Below, piece after piece: positions 1 to 8,560 of a DNA stretch of 64,000 nucleotides (positions within the stretch are counted from its first letter, which is position 1; each line of letters starts with the position of its first letter). Made by a program: the position numbers and the translations under genes. Source of the DNA: Pseudomonas sp. St316 (lineage in GTDB: Bacteria > Pseudomonadota > Gammaproteobacteria > Pseudomonadales > Pseudomonadaceae). The notes under the pieces are model-generated. The model had not been told where the DNA came from, made no database searches, and was given only the letters and a program-made list of their open reading frames with translations. The stretch is taken from the NCBI RefSeq assembly GCF_018325905.1, contig NZ_AP021901.1, positions 434,001 through 498,000 of the forward strand, written 5' to 3'.

Positions 1-921
1 GGGCGGGACATGCTCAGCGTACTGGAGGCCTATCACGGCTGGTCGGTGGCGGCCGATGCGGTCTCGACGTCCATTGCCGACAACCCCCTGGCCCTGAGCA
101 GCCGCCCGGACTGGGTGCATCCGGTGACGGCACCGAACACCTATCGCGGCGAATTCCGTGGCCTCGACACTGCGCCGGACTACGTGCGCAGCGTGGAACA
201 CAACCTGGCGAAAATCGCCGAGAGCAAGCGCCAGCTTGCCGGTTTCATCTGCGAACCGGTGTACGGCAACGCCGGTGGGATCGCGCTGCCGCCTGGTTAC
301 CTGAAGCAGGTCTACGCGAGGGTGCGCGAGCGTGGTGGGGTTTGCATCGCCGACGAAGTACAGGTCGGTTACGGGCGCATGGGCGAGTTTTTCTGGGGCT
401 TCGAAGAGCAAGGCGTGGTGCCGGACATCATCACCATGGCCAAGGGCATGGGCAACGGCCAGCCGCTGGGCGCGGTCATTACCCGCCGGGAGATCGCCGA
501 GGCGCTGGAAGCCGAGGGTTATTTCTTTTCGTCGGCCGGAGGCAGCCCGGTCAGTTGCCAGATCGGCATGGCGGTGCTGGATGTCATGGAAGAAGAAAAT
601 CTCTGGGAAAACGCCCGAGTAGTGGGCGGGCACTTCAAGGCGCGGCTGGAGGCCTTGATCGACCGCTATCCATTGGTCGGCGCGGTCCATGGCTCCGGGT
701 TCTACCTGGGCGTGGAACTGATCCGCGATCGCGACACGTTGGAGCCGGCCACTGAAGAAACCACGGCGCTGTGCAACCGCCTGCGAGCGTTGGGGATCTT
801 CATGCAACCGACCGGCGATTACCTGAACATCCTCAAGATCAAACCGCCGATGGTCACCACGCGCCAGAGCGTGGATTTCTTCGTCGATATGCTGGTGAAG
901 GTCTTGGACGAGGGGTTGTAA
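1..921 (+). CDS. Class-III aminotransferase, C-terminal part (gene begins before the window)
   Basis: The reading frame is already open at base 1, so the gene starts upstream and only about 306 C-terminal residues are seen. It is a fold-type I PLP-dependent aminotransferase. The segment FICEPVYGNAGG is followed by the cofactor-binding Asp in CIADEVQVGYGR and the Schiff-base Lys in ITMAKGMGNGQPLG. The small C-terminal domain ends in LKIKPPMV, typical of the omega-transaminase/AGXT2 group. In pseudomonads such a domain can be the C-terminus of a roughly 1,000-residue kinase-peptidase-aminotransferase fusion; that cannot be tested here. The substrate is unknown. aguA lies 250 bp downstream behind a REPIN, so co-transcription is unlikely. 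Confidence 0.85.
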   Translation, partial: GRDMLSVLEAYHGWSVAADAVSTSIADNPLALSSRPDWVHPVTAPNTYRGEFRGLDTAPDYVRSVEHNLAKIAESKRQLAGFICEPVYGNAGGIALPPGYLKQVYARVRERGGVCIADEVQVGYGRMGEFFWGFEEQGVVPDIITMAKGMGNGQPLGAVITRREIAEALEAEGYFFSSAGGSPVSCQIGMAVLDVMEEENLWENARVVGGHFKARLEALIDRYPLVGAVHGSGFYLGVELIRDRDTLEPATEETTALCNRLRALGIFMQPTGDYLNILKIKPPMVTTRQSVDFFVDMLVKVLDEGL

Positions 922-948
922 TTCATCTGGAACGCCAAGCCGTTCCCG

Positions 949-1036
949 GTGGGAGTGGGCTTGCTCGCGATGACGGTGTCCAAGCCAATAGTGATTTGGC
1001 TGACTCGCCGCTTATCGCGAGCAAGCTCGCTCCCAC
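949..1036. repeat. REPIN (inverted pair of type-1 REPs)
   Basis: A GTGGGAGTGGGCTTGCTCGCGA copy faces a reverse copy ending in GAGCAAGCTCGCTCCCAC. The spacer is about 45 bp. It lies between the aminotransferase and aguA. Confidence 0.85.
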
Positions 1037-1174
1037 AGGGTTAGGCGGTCTTTCTAAAATCGATTTTTGTCGATGTTTTCCGCTATTTCAAGATGCTGAT
1101 TAGTTATTTTGACTTTATTAGTCGATATTTATCGTTTATAAAGTTGCCACTTCCCATCGCCCAGGAGATGACCC

Positions 1175-2281
1175 ATGACAACGTTGCACAGCACTCCGCG
1201 CGCGGATGGTTTCCACATGCCTGCCGAGTGGGCGACCCAGACCCAGGTCTGGATGATCTGGCCCGAGCGCCCGGACAACTGGCGCCTGGGCGGCAAGCCC
1301 GCGCAGGCTGCCCACGTAGCGGTCGCCAAGGCTATCGCCCGTTTTGAACCGGTGACCGTGGCGGTGTCTGCGGCCCAGTACGAAAATGCCCGGGCGCGTC
1401 TCGACGTGCCGAATATCCGCCTGGTGGAAATGTCCAGCGACGACGCCTGGGTTCGCGACACAGGGCCGACGTTCGTCATCAATGACAACGGCGAAGTGCG
1501 CGGTGTCGATTGGGATTTCAACGCCTGGGGCGGTTTCGACGGTGGCCTGTATGCGCCGTGGAACCGTGATGCGCAAGTGGCCGGCAAGATCCTTGAGATC
1601 GAGCGCAGCCCGCGTTATCGCACCGAAGGTTTTGTGCTCGAGGGCGGCTCGATCCACGTGGATGGCGAAGGCACCCTGATCACCACCGAAGAGTGCCTGC
1701 TCAACCGCAATCGCAACCCGCACTTGAGCCGTGAAGAGATCGAGGCCGTGCTCAGCGCGCAGTTGGCGGTGGACAAGATCATCTGGCTGCCGGACGGTCT
1801 GTTCAATGACGAAACCGACGGCCACGTGGATAACTTTTGCTGCTACGTGCGGCCAGGCGAAGTCCTGCTTGCCTGGACCGACGACCCGCAAGACCCGAAC
1901 TACGCCCGCTGCCACGCGGCAATGAATGTGCTGCAAAACAGCACTGACGCCAAGGGACGCCCGTTCACAGTGCACAAAATGCCGATTCCGGGGCCGCTGT
2001 ATGCCACCGAAGAAGAATGTGCCGGCGTGGACGCGGCAGAGGGTTCCCAGGAACGCAACCCAACCGTGCGGCTGGCCGGTTCCTATGTGAATTTCCTGAT
2101 CGTCAACGGCGGCATCATCGCCCCAAGTTTTGACGATCCGCTGGACGCACCGGCCAGGGACATCCTGCAGAACCTGTTCCCGCAGCACGAAGTGGTCATG
2201 GTGCCAGGGCGCGAACTGTTACTGGGGGGCGGGAATATCCATTGCCTTACTCAACAGCAACCGGCGCCGCGGGCAAAATGA
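1175..2281 (+). CDS. aguA: Agmatine deiminase
   Basis: Hydrolyses agmatine to N-carbamoylputrescine and ammonia in the arginine decarboxylase route to putrescine. The 368-residue length is normal for the family. The N-terminus ([21 protein letters not shown], of which the WP is typical) and the guanidine-binding RDTGPTF segment are present. The catalytic His is in ETDGHVDN and the nucleophile Cys is in the C-terminal [11 protein letters not shown]. The start follows AGGAGATGACCC. No aguB lies next to it; the only nitrilase-family gene in the window is in the island at 21 kb and is not obviously aguB. AT-rich DNA with TCGAT inverted repeats precedes it and probably holds its promoter. Confidence 0.95.
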   Translation: MTTLHSTPRADGFHMPAEWATQTQVWMIWPERPDNWRLGGKPAQAAHVAVAKAIARFEPVTVAVSAAQYENARARLDVPNIRLVEMSSDDAWVRDTGPTFVINDNGEVRGVDWDFNAWGGFDGGLYAPWNRDAQVAGKILEIERSPRYRTEGFVLEGGSIHVDGEGTLITTEECLLNRNRNPHLSREEIEAVLSAQLAVDKIIWLPDGLFNDETDGHVDNFCCYVRPGEVLLAWTDDPQDPNYARCHAAMNVLQNSTDAKGRPFTVHKMPIPGPLYATEEECAGVDAAEGSQERNPTVRLAGSYVNFLIVNGGIIAPSFDDPLDAPARDILQNLFPQHEVVMVPGRELLLGGGNIHCLTQQQPAPRAK

Positions 2282-2351
2282 GTGGCGATGTAACAGCTGG
2301 GTGACATCGACTGCGCCGGCTCTAGGTCGGCGCTTTTGGATCCATCATGGC

Positions 2352-2385
2352 AAGCCCGCGGCCCGATTGGGCCGTGGGTTTTTTT
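2352..2385 (+). terminator. Rho-independent terminator after aguA
   Basis: The stem CCCGCGGCCC / GGGCCGTGGG (one G-T pair, loop GATT) is followed by seven T. Confidence 0.85.
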
Positions 2386-2524
2386 GTGCCTGTTTATGGC
2401 TGCCGCGGATACATTGGCATAGCTCTTGTATCAGCACCTGTGCAGTTTCGGGGAGCGGAACTGCGTTGTTTTGTCATAAACCTTGGATAAATTGGCCGCT
2501 CATCAACCAGGAGAGGGCGCTGGA

Positions 2525-2725
2525 ATGAATATGACAAGCGAGCGCACATGCCATCCCTTGGCCGTTAATGGTGAGTCGCTTCAAGCCCTGGCGCAGTGGT
2601 TGAAGTCCAACGGAACGCGTCAGATCAGAGAGCCTGATCCGCGCCGGATCATCGTTGAGCGTTACCCCGTTGGCCTGTTCAGCGAGGCGGAGCTGGAAGC
2701 GTTGTGGGACGTGATGCAAGGATAG
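2525..2725 (+). CDS. Conserved hypothetical small protein
   Basis: A 66-residue protein with no signal peptide or membrane segment. The middle is basic (RQIREPDPRRIIVERYP) and the C-terminus is acidic and helical (FSEAELEALWDVM). I chose ATG 2525 because AGGAGAGGG lies about ten bases upstream; an in-frame ATG at 2483 lacks a ribosome site. It sits alone between two terminators and so is a single-gene unit. I do not recognise a function. Small proteins of this kind are common beside aguA in pseudomonads, but I cannot confirm orthology. Confidence 0.6.
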   Translation: MNMTSERTCHPLAVNGESLQALAQWLKSNGTRQIREPDPRRIIVERYPVGLFSEAELEALWDVMQG

Positions 2726-2744
2726 AATTCGACGGATTGATAAG

Positions 2745-2776
2745 AAGCGCTGGCCGGGATGGCAGCGCTTTTTTTG
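2745..2776 (+). terminator. Rho-independent terminator
   Basis: The stem AAGCGCTG / CAGCGCTT has a ten-base loop and is followed by a T run. It ends the small gene at 2525. Confidence 0.85.
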
Positions 2777-2811
2777 TGTCCGCAGGCTTTCGGATTCACA
2801 CAAATCCCTGC

Positions 2812-2894
2812 GTGCGGGCTTGCTCGCGATAGCGGTGGGTCAACAACACTGCTGTTGACTGACACACGGCCATCGCGAGCAAGCTCGCTCCCAC
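2812..2894. repeat. REPIN
   Basis: An inverted pair of type-1 REPs; the left one begins GTGCGGGCTTGCTCGCGATAG. The spacer contains a short inverted repeat (CAACA / TGTTG). Confidence 0.85.
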
Positions 2895-3025
2895 AGCGGG
2901 GGTGTTCAAATTCAGTGGGCATTCGACCGATCCACGAAACACACTGAAAACCGTTCCAGCGTTTTTCCGCAGCGCGCTCAAGACTACCCTGCTGCCATCC
3001 AATCCTCATGGTTAGCGGAGTTCCC

Positions 3026-3697
3026 ATGACCACTCTTCATTATATTTACGATCCGCTGTGCGGCTGGTGTTACGGCGCCAAGCCGTTGGTGCAGGCCGCC
3101 CGGACCGTTTTGCCGGTCATTGCCCATGGCGGCGGCATGATGACCGGTGCCAATCGCCAGCAGGTTTCGCCGCAATTGCGTAATTACGTGATGCCCCACG
3201 ACCAGCGCATCGCCGAATATTCCGGGCAGCCGTTTGGCGAGGCCTATTTCGAAGGTTTGCTGCGTGACCACAGCGCCGTGTTCGATTCGGCGCCGCCGAC
3301 CGCCGCCATCCTCGCTGCCGAACAGCTCGGCGGCCACGGCCTGGAATTGCTCGGGCGCCTGCAAACCGCACATTACGTCGAAGGCCTTCGCATCGCTGAC
3401 GAAACCGTTCTGCTGGCGTTCGCTCAAGCCATCGGCCTGCCAGCCCAGGCATTCCTGGCGGCGTTGCGCGCGGTTGATGTGCAGGGGCATATCAAGGCCA
3501 GTCGTACCTTGCTGGCCCAGGTCGGTGGCCAGGGTTTCCCGACCTTTGCCCTGGAGCAGGACGGCCAGTACACACGAATTGACATCGGCCCCTGGTTCGG
3601 CAAACCCGAGGCATTCGCCCAATGGCTAACGCAAGCCCTGCCGGCGCAGGTATCCACGCCATCGGCGGCTTGCGGTTTGGATGGCTGTTCGTTTTGA
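3026..3697 (+). CDS. DsbA-family thioredoxin-fold protein
   Basis: A 223-residue protein with the active-site CGWC near the N-terminus (YDPLCGWCYGAKP) and the cis-Pro segment QGFPTFAL near residue 175, so it is a two-Cys thioredoxin fold of the DsbA/FrnE type. There is no signal peptide, so it is probably a cytoplasmic oxidoreductase or isomerase-like enzyme, not a periplasmic disulfide donor. ATG 3026 is chosen because GCGGAG lies just upstream; an in-frame ATG at 3008 is less likely. The C-terminus carries two more cysteines (AACGLDGCSF), an unusual CxxxxC tail that might bind metal or shuttle disulfides. It is monocistronic. Confidence 0.85.
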   Translation: MTTLHYIYDPLCGWCYGAKPLVQAARTVLPVIAHGGGMMTGANRQQVSPQLRNYVMPHDQRIAEYSGQPFGEAYFEGLLRDHSAVFDSAPPTAAILAAEQLGGHGLELLGRLQTAHYVEGLRIADETVLLAFAQAIGLPAQAFLAALRAVDVQGHIKASRTLLAQVGGQGFPTFALEQDGQYTRIDIGPWFGKPEAFAQWLTQALPAQVSTPSAACGLDGCSF

Positions 3698-3743
3698 ATC
3701 GGTTGTTAGAAGTTTTTTGCCTAATTACAGACGATTCACGAAA

Positions 3744-3773
3744 TTGACACACCCTTGAGGGCGCGACTAGGAT
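3744..3773 (+). promoter_or_regulatory. Sigma70 promoter of a candidate small RNA
   Basis: TTGACA (3744-3749) and TAGGAT (3768-3773) are 18 bases apart. The -10 lies in a perfect inverted repeat, TAGGATTCGTCCTA, which could be an operator. Predicted start is near 3780. Confidence 0.55.
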
Positions 3774-3779
3774 TCGTCC

Positions 3780-3857
3780 TACGCCTGTGGCTAACAGCCA
3801 TGATTCTTAAATAATAAAAAGGCCCGACACGATCTCTCGTGGGCGGGCCTTTTCATT
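3780..3857 (+). ncRNA. Candidate small RNA or short oprD leader transcript
   Basis: Between the promoter at 3744 and the terminator at 3816-3857 lies about 78 nt with no worthwhile open frame. It contains a small hairpin (GGCTAACAGCC), an A/T-rich single-stranded stretch (TTCTTAAATAATAAAAA) suited to Hfq binding, and a strong terminator. It could be a free-standing sRNA or the prematurely terminated leader of the porin gene downstream. No known Pseudomonas sRNA is assigned. Confidence 0.4.
3816..3857 (+). terminator. Rho-independent terminator upstream of the porin gene
   Basis: AAAAAGGCCCG...CGGGCCTTTTT forms a long stem with an inner ACGA/TCGT stem. It is roughly symmetrical and may work in both directions. 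Confidence 0.85.
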
Positions 3858-3949
3858 ATTTCCAGGAGCAAGAGTCCGAAAAAGAGCGCAAAAAGCGCCA
3901 TTTCGGTTGCCCGCCGCAGTGCGTATCAACCCGTACAAGGAAAATAATT

Positions 3950-5236
3950 ATGTTGAACAAGCGCATTAGTTTGATCGCACTGGGGATCTTGAGCACGACA
4001 CACGCCATGGCCAACGACCAGGCTGAGTCCAAGGGGTTCGTTGAAGACAGCAGCTTGAAAGTGCTGTTGCGCAACGCTTATATCAACCGCGATTACAAAG
4101 ATGGCAACGACGACAAGGCCGAGTGGGGCCAAGCGGCCATCGGTACCTTCTCGTCCGGTTTCACCCAGGGCACCGTCGGTGTCGGTGTGGATGCGTTCGG
4201 CCTGTACGCGCTGCGCCTGGACGGCGGCAAGGGCCGTAGCGGTGCGCAAGGCATCGATTTCTTCAAGCAAGGTGACAGCGGCAACGCGGCCGATGACCTG
4301 TCCAAGTTCGGTGCAGCGGTCAAGTTCCGCGTCTCCAACACCGTGCTGGCCTACGGTGACCAGATGCCGGCCCTGCCGGTGCTCAGCTATGACAACTCGC
4401 GCCTGCTGCCGGAAAGCTACACCGGCACGCTGATCACCTCCAAGGAGATCAAGGGCCTGGAACTCAATGCCGGCCGTTTCACCGCCGAATCGCGCAAGAG
4501 CGCCGAAGGCCGCGACAGCGGTGGCCTGAAGTCGATCAACGTCTTGGGCGGCAGCTATCAGTTCACCGAGCAGTTCAAGGCTTCGCTCTACGCTTCGGAT
4601 GTCGAGGATGTATTGAAGAAGCAATACGTGAACGCCAACTATGTGTTCCCGCTGGCCAAGGATCAGTCCCTGACCCTGGATTTCAACGGTTATCGCACCA
4701 AGCTGGACAACAGCTACGTGCGTGAAAACAACGTCACCGGCGATGACAACAAGATCTGGAGCCTGGCTGCCACCTTCGCCACGGGCCCGCACAGCTTCAC
4801 GCTCGCCCACCAGCGCAGCACCGGCGACAGCAACCTGGGTTATGCCTACGGTGGCTATCAGCGCGGGCAGAATCGGGTGGGTGATGGCGGTAACACGATC
4901 TACCTGGCCAACTCCTACTGGTCCGACTTCAACGCTGAAGACGAACGCAGCTGGCAGTTGGGCTATGGCCTGGACTTCACCACCTTCGGCGTACCGGGCC
5001 TGACCTATAACGTCGCTTATGTGCGTGGCGATAACATCACCACCTCCACCAGCGAAGGCGGTACTGAGCGCGAGATCTTCAACCAGTTCAAGTACGTGGT
5101 CCAGAGCGGCCCGGCCAAGGACTTGAGCGTAAGGTTGCGCAGTTCCGTGCTGCGGGTGTCGCAGAAGTCCAGCGAGTACAACGTCAGCGGCAATGAGCTG
5201 CGGGTGTTCGTGGATTACCCGATCAACGTCTTCTGA
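3950..5236 (+). CDS. OprD-family outer membrane porin
   Basis: A 428-residue protein with a signal peptide (MLNKRISLIALGILSTTHAMA, cut after AMA). An 18-strand-like beta-barrel sequence follows and ends in a terminal Phe (DYPINVF), the signal used by the BAM machinery. The opening SFVEDSSL-like segment (GFVEDSSLKVLLRNAYINRD) and LPVLSYDNSRLLPESYTG are OprD hallmarks. Such porins take up basic amino acids, aromatic acids or peptides; the substrate cannot be read from sequence. ATG 3950 follows AAGGA; the in-frame ATG at 3839 falls in the upstream terminator and is rejected. It is transcribed alone. Confidence 0.92.
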   Translation: MLNKRISLIALGILSTTHAMANDQAESKGFVEDSSLKVLLRNAYINRDYKDGNDDKAEWGQAAIGTFSSGFTQGTVGVGVDAFGLYALRLDGGKGRSGAQGIDFFKQGDSGNAADDLSKFGAAVKFRVSNTVLAYGDQMPALPVLSYDNSRLLPESYTGTLITSKEIKGLELNAGRFTAESRKSAEGRDSGGLKSINVLGGSYQFTEQFKASLYASDVEDVLKKQYVNANYVFPLAKDQSLTLDFNGYRTKLDNSYVRENNVTGDDNKIWSLAATFATGPHSFTLAHQRSTGDSNLGYAYGGYQRGQNRVGDGGNTIYLANSYWSDFNAEDERSWQLGYGLDFTTFGVPGLTYNVAYVRGDNITTSTSEGGTEREIFNQFKYVVQSGPAKDLSVRLRSSVLRVSQKSSEYNVSGNELRVFVDYPINVF

Positions 5237-5266
5237 TGCCTGATCGCATGACAAGCGCCTGATAAA

Positions 5267-5296
5267 AACCCCCGACGTCAACTCGGGGGTTTTTTA
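5267..5296 (+). terminator. Rho-independent terminator after the porin gene
   Basis: AACCCCCGA / TCGGGGGTT stem followed by TTTT. Confidence 0.9.
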
Positions 5297-5471
5297 CCTT
5301 TTGGCGCCAGAAAAGTCGCAAAGAGCGCCCGTTTCCCCGAGAAAAAGTCGTACTAATGCAACCCCAAGCGCCGTTTCAAACACGGCTTGAAGTGCCTCAA
5401 ATACTTTCTCATGGACGTAAATCCTGCACCTACTAGATTAGGCCGCTCAATGCAGCGGAGACCTATGAAAA

Positions 5472-6218
5472 ATGATCGTTCTGAACAGGGAAGTGGGCGA
5501 AGCGCTAAGACGTGATAAATACGTCAACGTTCGCGGTGGGGACTTCAACCTCTACGGTCATTTCGGCGATTTTGTCCGGCTGACCAAAAGCTGGGAAAAC
5601 ATGGAGCCCGACAGTTACTACGGCCAGGCCGAGTCAGGCATGCGTTTTCGCCGCTACAGCGACTTCGAATACAACCCCAGGACCCGTGAGCTCATGCAGC
5701 TCGAACACCGGGCCTACATTCAGTCCAAGGCCAATAACAGCTATGTCGGCGGCCTGGAGCGGCACTTCCAGGACTTCTCCAACGAAGTGATGAACTCGCC
5801 GGTGATGCGCAGCCTGATCGACACGGACTTCGAGGTGTACAAGAACGTCCTGCCACAGGAACTGCACGATGAAATCTGGCAGTGCCAGATCCACCAGATC
5901 CGCATCGAGATCAAGCCGGGTAAAGAGTTGGAAATCACCCCCGAAGGCATCCACTGCGACGGGTATCCGTTCAGCGGCGTGCACTTCTGGGGCCGCCATA
6001 ATGTGGCGGGCGCCGAAAGCCGCTTGTACACCGCCCAGGAAGAACAACTGGCGGCGATTACCTACGAGGACATCCTCGACACCACGTTTTTCCTGGACCG
6101 CGACATGCGTCATTACGTGACCCCGGCGCGCAACACCCATAGCCATGACATGGCGTACCGGCAGATCCTGGCCATTTCGTTCTCGCGGCCCGGGACCGCT
6201 TTCGACATTGTTCGCTGA
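5472..6218 (+). CDS. 2-oxoglutarate/Fe(II) dioxygenase, probable amino acid hydroxylase
   Basis: A 248-residue protein resembling the 2OG-Fe_Oxy_2 family (isoleucine 4-hydroxylase/BsmA type). The iron ligands fit an HxD motif at GIHCDGYPFSGVHFWGRHN, with a distal His near THSHDM and an Arg nearby for 2-oxoglutarate. It begins an operon with an acetyltransferase gene (13-base gap) and azlC/azlD, which export branched-chain amino acids and analogues. This suggests it hydroxylates a free branched-chain or similar amino acid; that role is inferred from context. A 16-codon frame starting at ATG 5464 overlaps the chosen start and sits closer to the CGGAG, so it may couple translation. Confidence 0.82.
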   Translation: MIVLNREVGEALRRDKYVNVRGGDFNLYGHFGDFVRLTKSWENMEPDSYYGQAESGMRFRRYSDFEYNPRTRELMQLEHRAYIQSKANNSYVGGLERHFQDFSNEVMNSPVMRSLIDTDFEVYKNVLPQELHDEIWQCQIHQIRIEIKPGKELEITPEGIHCDGYPFSGVHFWGRHNVAGAESRLYTAQEEQLAAITYEDILDTTFFLDRDMRHYVTPARNTHSHDMAYRQILAISFSRPGTAFDIVR

Positions 6219-6231
6219 ACGGCTCGAACCC

Positions 6232-6669
6232 ATGGACGACCCGACGCAGCAGGTCCTGTTGCGCCGAACCATGGTCCGGGACGCCGAGCGACTGGAGCGG
6301 TTCTTTCGCGGTTTCGACGAAGTGTCGTTCTGCGAATGGCAGGACGCCCGATTCTTGCGCGGTGTGTTGTTGCAGGAAACCACCACCGCCTACCTGGCCA
6401 TCGATGCGAGCGGTGAAGTAGTGGGTGCGGTGATCGGCGGCATGCTCGGTACCCGCGGCACGATCAATCACTTGGCGGTCAGCCCGCAGCATCGCACCAA
6501 AGGCCTGGGCCAGCGCCTGGTCGAGGCCGCATCGGCTGACATGAAGCGGGTAGGCGTGCTGCGCATGTTCCTTTTCGTCGACGATGCTAATCTGGCCGGC
6601 AAGCGTTTCTGGGCCGCCCAGGGGTTCTGTGAGCCTCGGGGTGAAATCACCTTCGAGAGGGATTTATGA
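6232..6669 (+). CDS. GNAT-family N-acetyltransferase
   Basis: A 145-residue protein covering one GNAT domain. The acetyl-CoA-binding motif A is seen as LAVSPQHRTKGLGQRLVEAA (Q/RxxGxG/A pattern), followed by the late strand MFLFVDDANLAGKRFW. It acetylates a small molecule or protein amine. Its place between an amino acid dioxygenase and an amino acid exporter points to acetylation of an amino acid or its hydroxy derivative. ATG 6232 gives the normal GNAT N-terminus. Its stop overlaps the azlC start by four bases, indicating translational coupling. Confidence 0.85.
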   Translation: MDDPTQQVLLRRTMVRDAERLERFFRGFDEVSFCEWQDARFLRGVLLQETTTAYLAIDASGEVVGAVIGGMLGTRGTINHLAVSPQHRTKGLGQRLVEAASADMKRVGVLRMFLFVDDANLAGKRFWAAQGFCEPRGEITFERDL

Positions 6670-7378
6670 ACAAGACTTCCAGCCAGCCGCTGGCGGTCGA
6701 ACCACAAGCCTCGCGTACCTTTGCTGAAGCCAGTCCGGTGGTAGCGGGTTATTTTACGGTTTCGTTTGTGTTCGGTCTGATGGCGGTCAACGCCGGGCTA
6801 CCCTTGTGGTTGCCGGTGGCGATGTGCCTGTTCGTTTACGCGGGCGCTTCGCAATTTGCGGCGCTGGCGTTGATTTCGAGCGGCGCGTCGCTGACCACCA
6901 TCGTGCTCACCACGTTCCTGATCAATGCCCGGCACATGCTGATGTCGGTCTACATGGCCAAGGCCCTGCGAGCGCTGGGGCTCAGCCGTTTCGAGCGCTG
7001 GTGCTACGCGGCGGGGCTGACGGACGAGTCGTTCGCGTTCCACAGTGTCAAGCTCGGCAGCGGGGCGCCAGTGAGCGTTCGCTACCTGATCGGTTTCAAC
7101 CTGTTCTGCCACACCTCTTGGGTATTGGGTGGCTTGCTGGGCGCCGTATGTGCGCAATACGCGGCGCACCTCATCAAATATCAGCTCGACTATGCCCTGA
7201 CGGCGATGATGCTCTATGTCCTGGTTTCGTTGTGCAACACCCGCAACAAGTTGATCGCAGCCCTGGCGGCTGTCGTCTGCATGGGGGGCTGAGCCTGCTG
7301 GGCAGCTCGCCGTTCAATGTCTTCATTGCCACGTTCGTTGGCTGCGGGGTGGGCGTATGCCTGACCAAACGTTCCTGA
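6666..7378 (+). pseudogene. azlC: AzlC-family amino acid exporter, large subunit, with a frameshift near the 3' end
   Basis: The intact frame runs 6666-7292 (208 residues) and shows the AzlC pattern of hydrophobic helices, with FLINARHMLMSVYMAKALRA (of which INARH is typical). At a run of six G (7283-7288) it meets TGA at 7290. One extra G would continue it as GGLSLLGSSPFNVFIATF to a stop at 7378, the expected AzlC C-terminus. azlD starts at 7357 inside that extension, the usual overlap. Either one G has been lost, or the tract was misread, or it slips in vivo. If real, the last transmembrane helix is missing and export is probably impaired. Confidence 0.78.
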
Positions 7379-7674
7379 TCCTGGTCGTGGTCCTGATGAT
7401 GGCCGTGACCTTCCTGCCACGCGCCCTGCCGCTGCAGATCAACACCGAACACTGGCCGCCCTTCGTCGCCCGTGCCCTGGAATACCTGCCAGTGGCGATC
7501 GTCGCTGCCATCAGCCTGACTCCCTTGTTGATCAAGGATCAGCGGATACAACTCGACCGCCCTGAATTTTATGCCGCGATTCCGACGCTGTTATGTGCGT
7601 ATTTCAGCCGTAACCTGTTTCTCAGTGTGGCGGTGGGCACGGCGGCGTACATCGCGCTCGGTTCGTTCCTGTAG
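7357..7674 (+). CDS. azlD: AzlD-family exporter small subunit
   Basis: A 105-residue, four-helix hydrophobic protein. It shows the AzlD features TFLPRALPL near the N-terminus and PVAIVAAISLTPLLI in the middle. With AzlC it forms a branched-chain amino acid exporter in the inner membrane. It overlaps the restored azlC frame by 22 bases. Its 3' end also overlaps the convergent LysR gene by 84 bases. Confidence 0.88.
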   Translation: MPDQTFLILVVVLMMAVTFLPRALPLQINTEHWPPFVARALEYLPVAIVAAISLTPLLIKDQRIQLDRPEFYAAIPTLLCAYFSRNLFLSVAVGTAAYIALGSFL

Positions 7675-8517
7675 CGTCAGGTCCACCACATCGTGCAATG
7701 CCTGGCCCGACAACTCCGGATTGTTCACCGCCAGGCGGACCTCCAGGAAATCCTCGAAATCCGGGAAAATCGCCAGGCCATTGCGCAGCGCGGCTTCCCG
7801 GGACACCAGCCCCAAGCCATCGAGCTGGGTGATCAACGACAACGTCAGCGTTTCACTGCAGGAATACACCATGCGTTGGCTCGACCCGTATTCGCCCAGG
7901 CCTGCATCGAGAAAGCGCAGGAAGCTGTGGGAATACGGACATTCTTCTGCCGGGCGCACCTGAAACTTGTCACCGAGCAGGCCAAGGGAATCGTCCGCGT
8001 CGCCACAATGGGCGCCGACCACCCGCACCTGCACATCCGGCATGGTGATGCTGGAAAAACCGGCCTGTTGCTGCCCGATCAGGATCGCCAGGTCAAAATC
8101 TTCATTCCTGAGCTTGCTCAGGTTCTCCATCGACTCGGCGTAGCTGAATTCCAGCTGATACTGGGGGAACACAGCGATCAACCGATCGATCATCCGCCGG
8201 TTGAACTCCGCCGGCAGGGTGGTATTGAGCGCCACTCTGAGCGTGCGCTGTCGCGGGGTCTTGAGCGCCGCGACTTTCTCTTCCAACTGCCGGGTGGCAA
8301 CCAGCACCTGATCCATGAAGGGGGTCAGTTCCGAGCCTTGGCTCGTCAACGTCAGGCCCTTGTTCGAGCGCCGGAACAACCGGAAACCGAACTGTTCCTC
8401 GACCTTGTTCAACTGCGCCGCCAGCGCCTGCACCGTGAGGCACGAATGCTCGGCCGCTGCCGACAAGGAGCCGGTCTGCACGATACGCATGAGGTTGCGT
8501 AGGGTTCTGCTATCCAT
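7591..8517 (-). CDS. LysR-family transcriptional regulator
   Basis: A 308-residue protein. The N-terminal winged helix-turn-helix (LRNLMRIVQTGSLSAAAEH, then VQALAAQLNKVEEQFGFRLF) is followed by a two-lobed substrate-binding domain with LRVALNTTLPAEFNRRMIDR at its start. It is convergent with the dioxygenase/azlCD operon and overlaps azlD by 84 bases, so control of that operon is possible but not shown. The C-terminal 25 residues are basic and poorly typical. The region upstream (8518-8810) has no gene; it holds a perfect 16-bp palindrome CCTGGCCCGGGCCAGG at 8561-8576. Confidence 0.88.
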   Translation of the reverse strand: MDSRTLRNLMRIVQTGSLSAAAEHSCLTVQALAAQLNKVEEQFGFRLFRRSNKGLTLTSQGSELTPFMDQVLVATRQLEEKVAALKTPRQRTLRVALNTTLPAEFNRRMIDRLIAVFPQYQLEFSYAESMENLSKLRNEDFDLAILIGQQQAGFSSITMPDVQVRVVGAHCGDADDSLGLLGDKFQVRPAEECPYSHSFLRFLDAGLGEYGSSQRMVYSCSETLTLSLITQLDGLGLVSREAALRNGLAIFPDFEDFLEVRLAVNNPELSGQALHDVVDLTLQERTERDVRRRAHRHTEKQVTAEIRT

Positions 8518-8560
8518 GAGGTAATGCCCTCTGCTTAAGTGGGCTCGCTATTGTTGTGCT

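Noticed and set aside
949..1036. REPINs as Rho-independent terminators
   Set aside because: They form stems but no T run follows, so they are listed as repeats only.
3926..5281. 451-codon minus-strand frame opposite the OprD porin
   Set aside because: The porin has signal peptide, barrel motifs and terminal Phe; the opposite frame has none.
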